NCBI RefSeq assembly: GCF_004216755.1
Contig: NZ_SGWZ01000001.1
Location: 124,001 to 188,000, forward strand
Reading direction: 5' to 3'
Origin: Kerstersia gyiorum
Lineage (GTDB): Bacteria; Pseudomonadota; Gammaproteobacteria; Burkholderiales; Burkholderiaceae_B
DNA: 64,000 bases
Part shown: one piece after another, positions 54,360 to 63,565 of the stretch
How positions within the stretch are numbered: the first letter of the stretch is position 1
Layout of the letters: every line of letters begins with the position of its first letter
Notes under the pieces: model-generated
Databases searched by the model: none
Seen by the model: only the letters and a program-made list of their open reading frames with translations
What the model was told of the DNA's origin: nothing
Position numbers and translations under genes: made by a program

Positions 54360-55265
54360 ATGACCTCGCGCCACGCTGCCCCGGCCGCCTATGTCGGCCG
54401 CTTCGCCCCCAGCCCCAGCGGCCCGCTGCACGCCGGCTCCCTGGTGGCTGCCATGGCCAGCTGGCTGGATGCCCGTGCACATCGCGGGCGCTGGCTGCTG
54501 CGCATCGAAGACGTGGACACGCCCCGCATGGTTGAGGGCGCAGCCACCTGCATCATGCAGCAATTGCAGTCCCTGGGCATGCACTGGGAGGGTGAAGTCA
54601 TGTGGCAATCCCGGCGCGAAGCCGCCTACCTGGATGCCCTGACGTGCCTGCGTGCGGACGGCAGACTCTACCCCTGCGGCTGCACCCGACGCGAAATCGC
54701 CGCAGCAGCCAGTGCCGCCGGCCGCCTGGAAGACAATGGTGAACGCCCCTACCTGGGCATGTGCCGCCACGGCCTGGCCCCTGGCCGCAGCGCCCGCGCC
54801 TGGCGCGTGCGCGTCGACCCCGGCATGATCGCCTTCGATGACCGCTGGCTGGGACCGCAACAGCAGAATGTCGAAACCGAGGTTGGGGATTTCGTGCTGC
54901 GGCGCGCCGACGGCCTGTGGGCCTACCAACTGGCCGTCGTCGTCGATGACGGCGACCAGGGGGTGACAGACATCGTACGCGGCGCCGACCTGCTGACCAG
55001 CACGGCGCGCCAGATCATGCTGGCGCATTTGCTGGGCTACCCGGCACCACGCTACATGCACGTACCGCTGGTGCTGGACCCGGCCACCGGCCTCAAGCTT
55101 TCCAAGCAGAACCACGCGCCGGCGCTGGACCTCAGCCAGCCGCTGGAAACGCTGATGCAGGCATGGCGCGCCCTGGGCTTCGCCGGGTTCGCCGCCAACG
55201 GCCTGGCGGATTTCTGGTCCATTGCCACAGCACAATGGGCGACGCGCTGGCAGATTCCAGCCTGA
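54360..55265 (+). CDS. gluQ: Glutamyl-Q tRNA(Asp) synthetase
   Basis: This 301-residue enzyme attaches glutamate to the queuosine base of tRNA-Asp. It has the class I HIGH-like motif APSPSGPLHAGSL, the zinc-type cysteines in YPCGCTRRE, and KLSKQNHA as the KMSKS-equivalent, and lacks the anticodon-binding domain of GluRS, as YadB/GluQ does. It is 88 bases after smg and probably in the same transcript. Confidence 0.93.
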   Translation: MTSRHAAPAAYVGRFAPSPSGPLHAGSLVAAMASWLDARAHRGRWLLRIEDVDTPRMVEGAATCIMQQLQSLGMHWEGEVMWQSRREAAYLDALTCLRADGRLYPCGCTRREIAAAASAAGRLEDNGERPYLGMCRHGLAPGRSARAWRVRVDPGMIAFDDRWLGPQQQNVETEVGDFVLRRADGLWAYQLAVVVDDGDQGVTDIVRGADLLTSTARQIMLAHLLGYPAPRYMHVPLVLDPATGLKLSKQNHAPALDLSQPLETLMQAWRALGFAGFAANGLADFWSIATAQWATRWQIPA

Positions 55266-55370
55266 ACCGGCAGCGGCCCAGGGGGGCTGAATTCACAGCC
55301 GCCCATGCACCTCGCCACCTGAACCCCACAAACCCAGCCACCCGGTCACCCGGCAGCCTCGCCATCCGGT

Positions 55371-56279
55371 CTATTTGCTGGCGCGCAGGCGCTCCCAACT
55401 GATCGCCTGCAATTCGTCACGCACCGCCGGCAACGGCGCATATTCCACCGTCAGGCCGGATGCACGCAAGGTACATACGGCAAAACCCGCCCCCTGCACC
55501 AGGCTCAAGTGGTCCTGGCACAGGATGTCCTTGGCATGATGCAGGCCGGTTGCAACCGCCAGCACCGTGCCGTACCAGCTGGAAACGCGGTCATAGTGGA
55601 TATGGCCGCAAAACATCCCCGCCACCGACGCGCCAGTCGCCTGGCGTTCGCGCAGCAAGTCGCGCAGGCGGCGCGTATCGGCCAGGCTGAGGGTCTCCCA
55701 TTCGCCGCTTTCGTCCTGCTCGTCCAGCGCGGGCGCATGATGCGCAACCAGCAGGCAGGGCAGCCCGGGATGCGCGTAGAGGCGCTCGCGCAGCCAGCCG
55801 AACTGCTGGTCATCCAGCGCGCCGCCTATCTTCCCGGGCACGCTGGTATCAAGCACGATCACGTGCACGCCAGCCACCACCGCGTCGTAATGACAGGGGG
55901 CAGCAGCCCCCGGCTCGGCATGGGGCAACTGCAGCACGGACCGCAACGCGGCACGGTCATCATGGTTGCCTGCCGCATACAGCACCGGCATGCGCAGGGG
56001 TGCCATCAGCGCCGCCAGTTTGCGGTAGCTGGCCTCATCGCCCCGGTTGCTGAGGTCTCCGCTCACCAGCACGAATGCGGGCGCAGGCTGCATGGCCTGC
56101 AAGGTGTCGACCACGGCAGCCAGGCGGCTGGCGGTATCGGATTTCAGGCCGGGATCGGCGCCCTGGTCGCCGATATGCAGGTCGGTCAGATGGATGAACG
56201 TGATGGGCGTGGAAGATGGGGTGGAAGACATGCGGAAAGAATCCCTGGTGGACGGTATGGCGGAATGCGGTTGGCTCAT
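55371..56279 (-). CDS. Class III cyclic/glycerophosphodiesterase (calcineurin-like, GpdQ-type)
   Basis: This 302-residue metallophosphoesterase has the five calcineurin motifs: DLHIGD, GDLSNRGD, GNHDDR, HHAP and GHIHYDR. Its closest functional class is GpdQ glycerophosphodiesterase. It is the last gene of the ugp operon and should cleave imported glycerophosphodiesters. Its ATG overlaps the ugpE stop by four bases (ATGA). An internal ATG at 56231 has a better ribosome site (AGGGA) and could be the true start. Confidence 0.82.
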   Translation of the reverse strand: MSQPHSAIPSTRDSFRMSSTPSSTPITFIHLTDLHIGDQGADPGLKSDTASRLAAVVDTLQAMQPAPAFVLVSGDLSNRGDEASYRKLAALMAPLRMPVLYAAGNHDDRAALRSVLQLPHAEPGAAAPCHYDAVVAGVHVIVLDTSVPGKIGGALDDQQFGWLRERLYAHPGLPCLLVAHHAPALDEQDESGEWETLSLADTRRLRDLLRERQATGASVAGMFCGHIHYDRVSSWYGTVLAVATGLHHAKDILCQDHLSLVQGAGFAVCTLRASGLTVEYAPLPAVRDELQAISWERLRASK

Positions 56280-57175
56280 TTGATGCCGGCGCGCATGAAG
56301 CTCTGGATGAACTGCTTCTGGAACAGCAGGAACGCCACCAGCAGTGGCGCCGATGTCAGCAGGGTCGCGGCGGAGATGATGGCCCAGCTGGTGCCCTGAT
56401 CCGGCGAGGCAAACACCTGCAGGCCCACCGTGACCGGACGGGTAGACACCGAATTCGTGACGATCAGCGGCCACAACAGGTTGTTCCAGTGGTAGCTGAT
56501 GGAAACCAGGCCGTAGGCCACGTACACCGGCCGTGCCAGCGGCACGTACACGCGCCAGAGGATGCCCAGCGTGCTGGCGCCTTCGATGCGTGCGGCATCC
56601 TCCAGCGCGCGCGGCGTGGCCAGGAAGGTCTGGCGCAACAGGAAGATGCCGAACGCCGAGGCGAAATAGGGCATGCCGATGGCCAGCAGGGAATCCAGCA
56701 GGCCCATATTGCTGATCGTGCGGTAGTTCTCCACCATCAGCATTTCCGGCATGATCATGAGCTGCAGCAGCACCAGGTAGAACAACAGGTTGCGGCCCGG
56801 AAACTCGAAGCGCGCAAACGCATAGGCAGCCAGCGTGCACAGCACGAATTGCACGGCCATGATGACGGTCACCAGTACAGCGGTATTCGCCATGTACCGG
56901 GCGAACGGCGCAGCCTCCCAGGCAGCGCGGAAGTTTTCCAGGGTCAGCGGCGCGCCCAGGCTGAAACGGACTTCGTAGGCTGCCGGGTGGATGGCGGTCC
57001 AGACCGCATAGGCGAACGGCAGCAGCCACAGCAGCGCCAGCAGCCAGGCGCCGGCCGTCTCCAGCCAGGAAGCCGTCAGCAGGCCAGGCAGGCGCGCCAG
57101 CCAGCCTGGCCGCGCCGCGTGCACAGCGCCATTGTCCAAGGCAATGCCAGCGCCGGATTGCGAGCTCATTTTCAT
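56276..57175 (-). CDS. ugpE: Glycerol-3-phosphate ABC transporter permease UgpE
   Basis: This 299-residue membrane subunit has six predicted helices and the EAA-loop motif (EDAARIEGASTLGILWRVYVPLARP) that contacts the ATPase. It pairs with UgpA and UgpC, with UgpB as binding protein, to import glycerol-3-phosphate or glycerophosphodiesters. Its start overlaps the ugpA stop by four bases. Confidence 0.9.
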   Translation of the reverse strand: MKMSSQSGAGIALDNGAVHAARPGWLARLPGLLTASWLETAGAWLLALLWLLPFAYAVWTAIHPAAYEVRFSLGAPLTLENFRAAWEAAPFARYMANTAVLVTVIMAVQFVLCTLAAYAFARFEFPGRNLLFYLVLLQLMIMPEMLMVENYRTISNMGLLDSLLAIGMPYFASAFGIFLLRQTFLATPRALEDAARIEGASTLGILWRVYVPLARPVYVAYGLVSISYHWNNLLWPLIVTNSVSTRPVTVGLQVFASPDQGTSWAIISAATLLTSAPLLVAFLLFQKQFIQSFMRAGIK

Positions 57176-58047
57176 TGGTAATGCACCTTTTTATCCAGCC
57201 AGGCGAACTGCACGAATGCCAGGATCGCCATCAGCGCCAGCAGCACCACCGTCAGCGCCGAGGCATAGGCCGTATCCCAGTACTTGAAACCGACGTTGTA
57301 GATGTAATGCAGCAACAGATTGCTGGCGTTGTCAGGGCCGCCGCGCGTCATGACGATCACGTGGTCGATCAACCGGAATGAGTTGATGAGGGCATTGATC
57401 ATCACGAACAGGGTGGTCGGCATCAGCAGCGGCCAGGTCACGCGGCGGAAGAACGTCCAGCGGCCGGCACCTTCCAGCGTGGCGGCCTCGCGCAATGCCG
57501 GGTCCATCTGCTGCAGGGCAGCCAGGTAGAAGATCATGAAGAAACCGGCCTCCTTCCAGACTGCCAGCACCATGAGGCACGCCAGCGCCGTGGACGGGTC
57601 GCCCAACCAGTTTTTGCCGGTCAGGCCGGCCAGCGAACGCAATTGGTCGAGCAAGCCGTAGTCCGGGGTGTAGAAGAACAGCCAGATGTTGGCAACGGCA
57701 ATCAAGGGCAGCATCGTCGGCAGGAAAAACGACAGCCGCATCCAGGCCTTGCCGCGCATGCCGCTGTTGACGATCAGCGCCAGGCCCAGTGCCAGCACGA
57801 TGGCGGCCGGCACCGTGACGAGCGCATAGATGGCGCTGTTCCAGAGCGAGGTCAAGAATACCGGGTCGTCCAGCATGACCGCATAGTTTTCCAGGCCAAC
57901 GAAAACGGCTGGCCGCGCGCCCACCGGCGTACTGAAGAAGCTGTGGAAAAACGTGGCAACCGCCGGGTAATGCGTAAACGCCACCAGCAGCACGACAGCC
58001 GGCAAGAGCAGCAGCCATCCCTGGACAGGAGCAAAGCGCAGATTCAT
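57172..58047 (-). CDS. ugpA: Glycerol-3-phosphate ABC transporter permease UgpA
   Basis: This 291-residue permease has six predicted helices and EAA loop REAATLEGAGRWTFFRRVTWPLL near residue 200. It forms the channel with UgpE. Its gene lies between ugpB (123 bases upstream) and ugpE, in one minus-strand operon. Confidence 0.9.
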   Translation of the reverse strand: MNLRFAPVQGWLLLLPAVVLLVAFTHYPAVATFFHSFFSTPVGARPAVFVGLENYAVMLDDPVFLTSLWNSAIYALVTVPAAIVLALGLALIVNSGMRGKAWMRLSFFLPTMLPLIAVANIWLFFYTPDYGLLDQLRSLAGLTGKNWLGDPSTALACLMVLAVWKEAGFFMIFYLAALQQMDPALREAATLEGAGRWTFFRRVTWPLLMPTTLFVMINALINSFRLIDHVIVMTRGGPDNASNLLLHYIYNVGFKYWDTAYASALTVVLLALMAILAFVQFAWLDKKVHYQ

Positions 58048-58170
58048 GTTGAGAGTTTCCAGATGAGCTTAGCCGGGGCAATGCGGCAGGCTCGCAGGCC
58101 GGGCCGCCATCCCTGGGGAAGGCAGCCCGATGCCCACCGTGCCGGCCGCCAGGCAGCCGCGCAGCCCGGT

Positions 58171-59469
58171 TCAGCGATAACGGCGCAGGATGCGTTCGGA
58201 TTCGGCCTGCGCGTCATCCATGGCCTGCTGCGCCGTCTTGCGGCCGATCAGCGCTGCTTCGATGTTGTCGTCGATCAGGCGCGCCACGCGCTGGTTGTCA
58301 TGCGTGGACAGCTCCGCCACGGCATATTGCAACTGATCGCGGGCCACTGCGGCTGCCGGAAACTCCGCCACGTAAGCCTTCATGGCCGGGGTTTCCCAGG
58401 CATCCGGGCGTACTGCCACATAACCGGTGCGAATCCCCCATTCGGCAGCGCGTTCAGCCGATGTCAGCCACTTCGCCAGGGTGAAGGCCGCCTGCTGCTG
58501 CTCGGGCGTAGCATCCTTGAACAGGTAGATATTGCCGCCGCCGGTCGGGGTGCCGCGCTGCTTGCCTGCCGGCAGCATGGCCACGCCGAAGGGGAAGGGC
58601 GCATTGGTGCGTACGTTGGTCAGGTTGCCCGTGGTGGTGGTCATCATGGCCGTACGGCCTTCAAAGAAATCCTTGGGTGTGGTCGCCCATTCGATGGCGC
58701 CGGGCCGCATCACCTTGTGCTTGCTGCCCAGATCCACCCAGAACTGCATGGCCTCGACCACTTCAGGGGAATTGAAGTAGGTCTGCGTGCCGTCTTCGCT
58801 GGCGATCTTTCCACCGTTCTGCGCCACATAGCCCTGCAACAGCCAATAGGCCGTCAGCGACGAGGGCACCTGCATGCCCCAGCGCACCACATTGCCCTTT
58901 TCATCCTTCCTGGTCAGCTTGCCAGCGTATTCGATCACTTCATCCCAGGTCTGCGGGCCACGCTCGGGGTCCAGCCCCGCTTCGCGGAAGGCATCCTTGT
59001 TCCAGAAGAACACCGAGGTCGAGCGCTGGAACGGAATGCCCCAGGTCTGCCCGTCGCTCTGGCTATTGCGCATGAAACCCGGGAAAAAACCCTGCAGCCA
59101 GGCCCGGTCTTCATCCGTCTTCACCAGGGACTCGATAGGCACCAGCACATCCTGGTCGCGCAGCGTGTACATCTCCGTCGACAGCATGATGGCAGCTGCC
59201 GGTGGCTTACCGCTGCGCGCCGCCGTCAGCGATTTGGCCGCCGTTTCGTTATAGGTGCCGGAATACACGGCCTGCACGCGAATATCGGGATGCTCGGCCT
59301 GGAAATCCGCCACCATGTCATCAATGATCTTCGTCACCGGGCCGCCAATGGCCACGGGAAAGTAGAACGAAACATCCACGGGTTCGGCCATTGCCGAGGT
59401 CCCCGCCGTCAGGGCGGCCAATGCCAGCCCGGCTGCGCCAGCGTGCTTTTTCAAGGTATGCAGAATCAT
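58171..59469 (-). CDS. ugpB: Glycerol-3-phosphate-binding periplasmic protein UgpB
   Basis: This 432-residue family 1 extracellular solute-binding protein has a signal peptide (about residues 1-28, ending GTSAMA) and UgpB-type sequence (GKPPAAAIMLSTEMYTL, WGIPFQRSTSVFFWNKDAF, TPTGGGNIYLFK). It captures glycerol-3-phosphate or glycerophosphodiesters in the periplasm. The gene is second after ugpC in the transcript. Confidence 0.9.
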   Translation of the reverse strand: MILHTLKKHAGAAGLALAALTAGTSAMAEPVDVSFYFPVAIGGPVTKIIDDMVADFQAEHPDIRVQAVYSGTYNETAAKSLTAARSGKPPAAAIMLSTEMYTLRDQDVLVPIESLVKTDEDRAWLQGFFPGFMRNSQSDGQTWGIPFQRSTSVFFWNKDAFREAGLDPERGPQTWDEVIEYAGKLTRKDEKGNVVRWGMQVPSSLTAYWLLQGYVAQNGGKIASEDGTQTYFNSPEVVEAMQFWVDLGSKHKVMRPGAIEWATTPKDFFEGRTAMMTTTTGNLTNVRTNAPFPFGVAMLPAGKQRGTPTGGGNIYLFKDATPEQQQAAFTLAKWLTSAERAAEWGIRTGYVAVRPDAWETPAMKAYVAEFPAAAVARDQLQYAVAELSTHDNQRVARLIDDNIEAALIGRKTAQQAMDDAQAESERILRRYR

Positions 59470-59525
59470 TACGTATCCAGGGGAACGTTGAGGGAAAAAC
59501 CGGCAAGGGCGCCGTGGCCAGCCAC

Positions 59526-60611
59526 TCAGGCCGCCAGCGACTGCCGCATGTCCAGAACACCCGGCACCGCCAGCCGCTGGCCGGTGGCACCGTTGAAGAA
59601 ATGGCAGGCCTGCTCGGGCCAGGACAACATGACCTGGTCGCCGGGCTTGCCAAAGAACTGGCTGTCATGCCTGACTGCCAGCGTGGCCGAACCGATGCGG
59701 CAACTCAGGATATGGTCGGCACCGTGATACTCCACATGCTCCAGCACTGCCGGTACACCACCCATGACACCCAGGCTGATGTCTTCCGGCCGCAGCCCCA
59801 GGGTCACTGGCTGCGCCACGCGTCCGGGCCACAGGCAGATATCCGTTCCCGGCAGCACGGCACCCGCCGCCCGTGTTTCCAGCGGCACCAGGTTCATGGG
59901 CGGCACCCCGATGAACCTGGCAGCGAAATGCGTGGCCGGTCGGTGGTAGAGCTCGCTGGGCGCAGCCTGCTGCTCGATGCGCCCGGCCCGCATCAGGATG
60001 ACCTGGTCAGCCATGCTCATCGCTTCGGTCTGGTCATGGGTGACGTACACCATGGTCATGCCCAGGCGCTGCTGCAAGCCACGGATTTCACGCCGCATTT
60101 CATGACGCAGCTGCGCATCCAGGTTGGACAGCGGCTCATCCATCAGGCAAACCGAGGAACGCGCCACGATGGCCCGCCCCAGCGCCACACGCTGCTGCTG
60201 TCCGCCGGACAACTGCCCGGGCTTGCGCAACAGCAGGTCCTGCAGGCCCAGCACATCTGCCGCATGGCGCAGGCGCCGGGCCCGTTCGGCGGCCGGCACG
60301 CGCCGGATCTTCAGACCGAAAACGATGTTTTCCGCCACGCTAAGATGGGGCAGCAAGGCGTAGTTCTGGAACACCATGGACAAACCGCGCGCCGCCGGCG
60401 GCAAGTTCGTCACATCGCGCCCGCCGAGCAATATGCGGCCGCTATCCGGCTTCTCCAGCCCGGCCAGCAGGCGCAAGGTGGTGGACTTGCCGCAGCCCGA
60501 CGGCCCGAGCAGCACGGTCATGCTGCCCGCCGGCACCTCGAAGGAAACGTCGTTCACTGCCAGATCGCCGCCCCAACCGCGCATCAGCGACTGGATCGAC
60601 AGGGCGCTCAT
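59526..60611 (-). CDS. ugpC: Ugp-type ABC transporter ATP-binding protein
   Basis: This 361-residue ATPase has Walker A GPSGCGKST, signature LSGGQQQR, Walker B VCLMDEPLSNLD and the H-loop VYVTHDQ, plus a C-terminal OB domain as in UgpC/MalK. It energises UgpAE. The start overlaps the surE stop by four bases (ATGA). GGAG lies within the end of surE at good spacing. The order ugpC-ugpB-ugpA-ugpE is unlike E. coli (B-A-E-C-Q). Confidence 0.9.
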   Translation of the reverse strand: MSALSIQSLMRGWGGDLAVNDVSFEVPAGSMTVLLGPSGCGKSTTLRLLAGLEKPDSGRILLGGRDVTNLPPAARGLSMVFQNYALLPHLSVAENIVFGLKIRRVPAAERARRLRHAADVLGLQDLLLRKPGQLSGGQQQRVALGRAIVARSSVCLMDEPLSNLDAQLRHEMRREIRGLQQRLGMTMVYVTHDQTEAMSMADQVILMRAGRIEQQAAPSELYHRPATHFAARFIGVPPMNLVPLETRAAGAVLPGTDICLWPGRVAQPVTLGLRPEDISLGVMGGVPAVLEHVEYHGADHILSCRIGSATLAVRHDSQFFGKPGDQVMLSWPEQACHFFNGATGQRLAVPGVLDMRQSLAA

Positions 60612-61369
60612 CGGATTTGCTCCAGCGCACCGTCTTCATGCAGGATATCGGCCGGCACCTGCGAATGGCCATGCCAGTTCAGGCAGGTCACCGTGGCGTA
60701 GCCAGCGTCGATCAACGCGTTCTCGTCGCCGTCGCCCGCCAGATAGTTGCGCAGGGCCAGCGGCTCGATCAGCGCATGCTCGCGCTCGCGTTCGGAGTGG
60801 ATGATGACCTGCGTGGCGACCTTGTCACTGCCGCGCCGCGCCGCGCGCAACGATGCCGGCAGGCGGCGCGGCAGATTGACGTTGAGCCAGTGGCCGTCGC
60901 GCGCCCACTGTTCGCGGGCCTGCCAGAAACCCTGCAAACGCCCGGCCAGCCAGCGCTCGCCATCTTCATCGCCGCCACTGTCCCGCGGACGGGAAAAAGC
61001 CACGGCGGGAATCCCGCACAGTGCGGCCTCCCGTGCAACCGCCATGGTGCCGGAATACGCAACATCCTCGGCCACGTTACGACCCTCATTGATCCCGGAC
61101 AGCACCAGGTCCGGCTGGCGGTCGCCACGGAATAGCCAGGACACGCCGGCAATCACACAATCGGCAGGCGTGCCGCTGCATGCATAGCGGCGCGGCGAGC
61201 GCTGCGTAACTTCGAAACTGCGACGCAGGGTAATACCATGGCCATAACCGCTGCGGTTGCCGTCCGGCGCGACCACCCAGACGTCATCGGTCAGCAGCAG
61301 GGCCGCACGTTCCAGCAGCGCCAGGCCAGGCGCGTCGATACCATCGTCGTTGGAAATGAGAACTCGCAT
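60608..61369 (-). CDS. surE: 5'/3'-nucleotidase SurE
   Basis: This 253-residue phosphatase removes phosphate from nucleoside monophosphates. The N-terminal ISNDDGIDAPG, the metal-site APDGNRSGYGHGIT, LVLSGINEGRNVAEDVAYSGTMAVAREA and AVAFSR motifs are all intact. Its ATG at 61369 starts at the family-conserved MRVLIS. It is usually found by pcm-nlpD-rpoS, but here it heads the ugp operon, overlapping ugpC. That suggests scavenging of phosphate or nucleosides. The divergent SorC gene may control it. Confidence 0.93.
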   Translation of the reverse strand: MRVLISNDDGIDAPGLALLERAALLLTDDVWVVAPDGNRSGYGHGITLRRSFEVTQRSPRRYACSGTPADCVIAGVSWLFRGDRQPDLVLSGINEGRNVAEDVAYSGTMAVAREAALCGIPAVAFSRPRDSGGDEDGERWLAGRLQGFWQAREQWARDGHWLNVNLPRRLPASLRAARRGSDKVATQVIIHSEREREHALIEPLALRNYLAGDGDENALIDAGYATVTCLNWHGHSQVPADILHEDGALEQIR

Positions 61370-61447
61370 ATATCCGCTTTTTTTCTGTGGATTTTCCGGG
61401 GAACATCCCGGCCTTGCGAGCAAGTCTATTGAACAAAAGTTTCCTTA

Positions 61448-61466
61448 AAATGACATTTATTCATTT
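61448..61466. promoter_or_regulatory. Inverted repeat AAATGA-N7-TCATTT in the surE-sorC gap
   Basis: Six-base exact arms lie between the divergent surE and sorC genes in an AT-rich stretch. It is a candidate operator for the SorC protein. Confidence 0.4.
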
Positions 61467-61552
61467 CTCATCACACCCGGGACGTGATGGAAAATGACAT
61501 ATTCGGCGGGTTATCCTGCGCGCTTCCGTTCCTTTTCCTATCCACCTCCCCG

Positions 61553-62539
61553 ATGTCAGAAGCCAGCCCCCTTTCCGCCAGCGACTTCCTTGCACCCGAT
61601 ACCCACGACGTGAAGCTGCGCGCGGCCTGGCTCTACCATGTCGAACAGCTCACCCAGGAAGAAGTCGCCCGCCAGCTGGGGCTGAACCGCAGCAAAGTCC
61701 TGCGCCTGCTGGCTGCAGCGCGCGAAGAAGGGCTGGTGCAGGTTTCCATCAATGGCCGGGGCAGCGACATGCTGCAACTGGAACAGGCCCTGATGGCCCG
61801 CTTCCGCCTGCAGCAGGCCATTGTCGTGCCGGTATCCGGGCTGTCGGAAAGCCTGTCCATCAAGGCCGTGGCACATGCCACCGGCCGCTATCTGTCTGAC
61901 CAGATGACCGACGGCATTTCCATAGGCGTGGGCTGGGGTGCCACGCTGCACCACGCGATACGCTCGCTGGCCTGGCGCCATGTGCGCGACGCCACCGTCG
62001 TCTCCCTGTTGGGCGAGGTGACTCATGCTGGCGTGGACAGCCCGTCGGCCGTGGCCTGGCAGCTGGCGCATTTCTACCGCACCGAGCTGTACCAGATCAC
62101 TGCGCCGGTATTCGTGCCCGACCCTGCGCTGGCGCAGGCGCTCTGGCAAATAGATGAAATGGCCAAGCTGCAGACCCGGGCGCGGCAACTCGACCTCGTG
62201 CTGCTGAGCGTCGGCGACCTGAGCCGCCAGGCTTCCATCTTCCGGCGCGGTCTGCTCGGCTGGAACACGGCGGACAACCTGAAGGCTGCCGGGGCGGTTG
62301 GCGACGTGCTGTGCCATTTCGTGGATGCCTCCGGCCAGGTCATAGACCATCCGGCCAATCAGCGCGTCATGGCCATCCATCCGGCCAGCCTCGCCCCCGT
62401 TCCCCGCATCGTCATTTCGTCCTGTGGCGCCCGCAAGGCCCAGGCCATGATCGCCGGCATCGCGGCCACCCAGGCCCATGTGCTGATCGTGGATGAAACG
62501 GCGGCACGCGCCATGCTGCGGCTTGCAGGCGGAGGTTAG
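61553..62539 (+). CDS. SorC/DeoR-type sugar-binding transcriptional regulator
   Basis: This 328-residue protein has an N-terminal helix-turn-helix (QLTQEEVARQLGLNRSKVLRLL, about residues 30-55) and the SorC effector domain with VGWGATLHHAIRSL, VSLLGEVTHAG and the GDVLCHFVDASGQ segment. SorC/DeoR-type proteins sense phosphorylated sugars or deoxyribose phosphate. It faces the surE-ugp operon and most likely controls it. The start is uncertain: ATG 61553 begins a conserved-looking sequence without a ribosome site, while ATG 61487 follows GGGA. Confidence 0.83.
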   Translation: MSEASPLSASDFLAPDTHDVKLRAAWLYHVEQLTQEEVARQLGLNRSKVLRLLAAAREEGLVQVSINGRGSDMLQLEQALMARFRLQQAIVVPVSGLSESLSIKAVAHATGRYLSDQMTDGISIGVGWGATLHHAIRSLAWRHVRDATVVSLLGEVTHAGVDSPSAVAWQLAHFYRTELYQITAPVFVPDPALAQALWQIDEMAKLQTRARQLDLVLLSVGDLSRQASIFRRGLLGWNTADNLKAAGAVGDVLCHFVDASGQVIDHPANQRVMAIHPASLAPVPRIVISSCGARKAQAMIAGIAATQAHVLIVDETAARAMLRLAGGG

Positions 62540-62748
62540 GTGGCGGTTTGGCGGCGGATGGGCGACACACCAGCAGTTGCTTGACAGATCGCAGACAGCA
62601 GGCAGGGCGTCGCGGCGGCGCCACACCTGGCGTTACGCTTATTTGGCGCCGGCCGACCTAAAATACCCCGATTACCTGTAGGGATGCTGTCCGGCACCAA
62701 CCCGCCATGCCACCAGACCTACGTCCAGCCACCTTTTCCTGCCGCCAC

Positions 62749-63540
62749 ATGCACGCCGACCTGCTCGACATCGACATCTATTCCTGGACGACCCTGGTCG
62801 CCCTGCTGGCCAGCCTGACGCTGGCGGCTTTCCTGGGAAAATACACCTGGGGCCGCCGCTTCAAGCACAGCAACACCTCTGATGACGAACTGAAAGTCGT
62901 GCTCGGCGCCGCCCTGTCGCTGTTTGCCCTGCTGATCGGCTTCATCCTGACCTTCGCCATCAACGGCTACAACCTGCGCGTGTCCGCAGAGGAAAACGAG
63001 GCCATTGCCATCGGCAATGCGCTGCAGCACACGACGTTGCTGGAAGAATCGACACAGGAGCAGGCCGAGCAGATGCTGAGGCATTACCTGGAGCTGCGCA
63101 TCCAGTTTTTCGAAACCAACGACAATGCGCTGCGCGCCGATCTGCGCCTGCAAGCTATCCAGCTGCAAACCCGCATGTGGACGCTGATCAGCAAAATTGC
63201 GCTGGCGAACCCGAACACCATCATCAAGACAGCGCTGGACGCCAGCAACAACCTCTATACCGCCCAGCAGAAAACCATGTCCAGCTGGCGGCGCCAGGTG
63301 CCCAATGCCGCCTGGGCGATCCTGCTGCTGTTCGGCCTGTGCTCGAACTTCATGATCGGCTACAACATACGCGGCAAGCAGGGCAGCAATCTGCTGATCC
63401 TCACCTTTCCCGTCATCACCGCACTGGCCTTATTCCTGATCGCGGAAATCGACGTACCCGGCAGGGGCATGATCCAGGTCGCCCCCGACAATCTCCAGGC
63501 CATCAAGGTCACGCTGGCCCACGGGGGCCTGGCACCCTGA
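62749..63540 (+). CDS. DUF4239-like membrane protein
   Basis: This 263-residue protein has an N-terminal membrane helix, a second at about residues 48-70 (VLGAALSLFALLIGFILTFAINGYNLR), a helical soluble loop, and two C-terminal helices (AAWAILLLFGLCSNFMIGYN, LLILTFPVITALALFLIAEID). The plan fits DUF4239/bestrophin-like proteins, and the function is unknown. An in-frame ATG at 62707 would add 14 residues; neither start has a clear ribosome site. It is convergent with the partial gene at the window end. Confidence 0.75.
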   Translation: MHADLLDIDIYSWTTLVALLASLTLAAFLGKYTWGRRFKHSNTSDDELKVVLGAALSLFALLIGFILTFAINGYNLRVSAEENEAIAIGNALQHTTLLEESTQEQAEQMLRHYLELRIQFFETNDNALRADLRLQAIQLQTRMWTLISKIALANPNTIIKTALDASNNLYTAQQKTMSSWRRQVPNAAWAILLLFGLCSNFMIGYNIRGKQGSNLLILTFPVITALALFLIAEIDVPGRGMIQVAPDNLQAIKVTLAHGGLAP

Positions 63541-63565
63541 ACAACAACGGCCAGCCGCCTGCTCT

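Noticed and set aside
55371..57029. 552-residue ORF joining the phosphodiesterase to upstream sequence
   Set aside because: The part upstream of about 56279 is the wrong frame of ugpE. The real protein starts at the ATGA overlap or at 56231.
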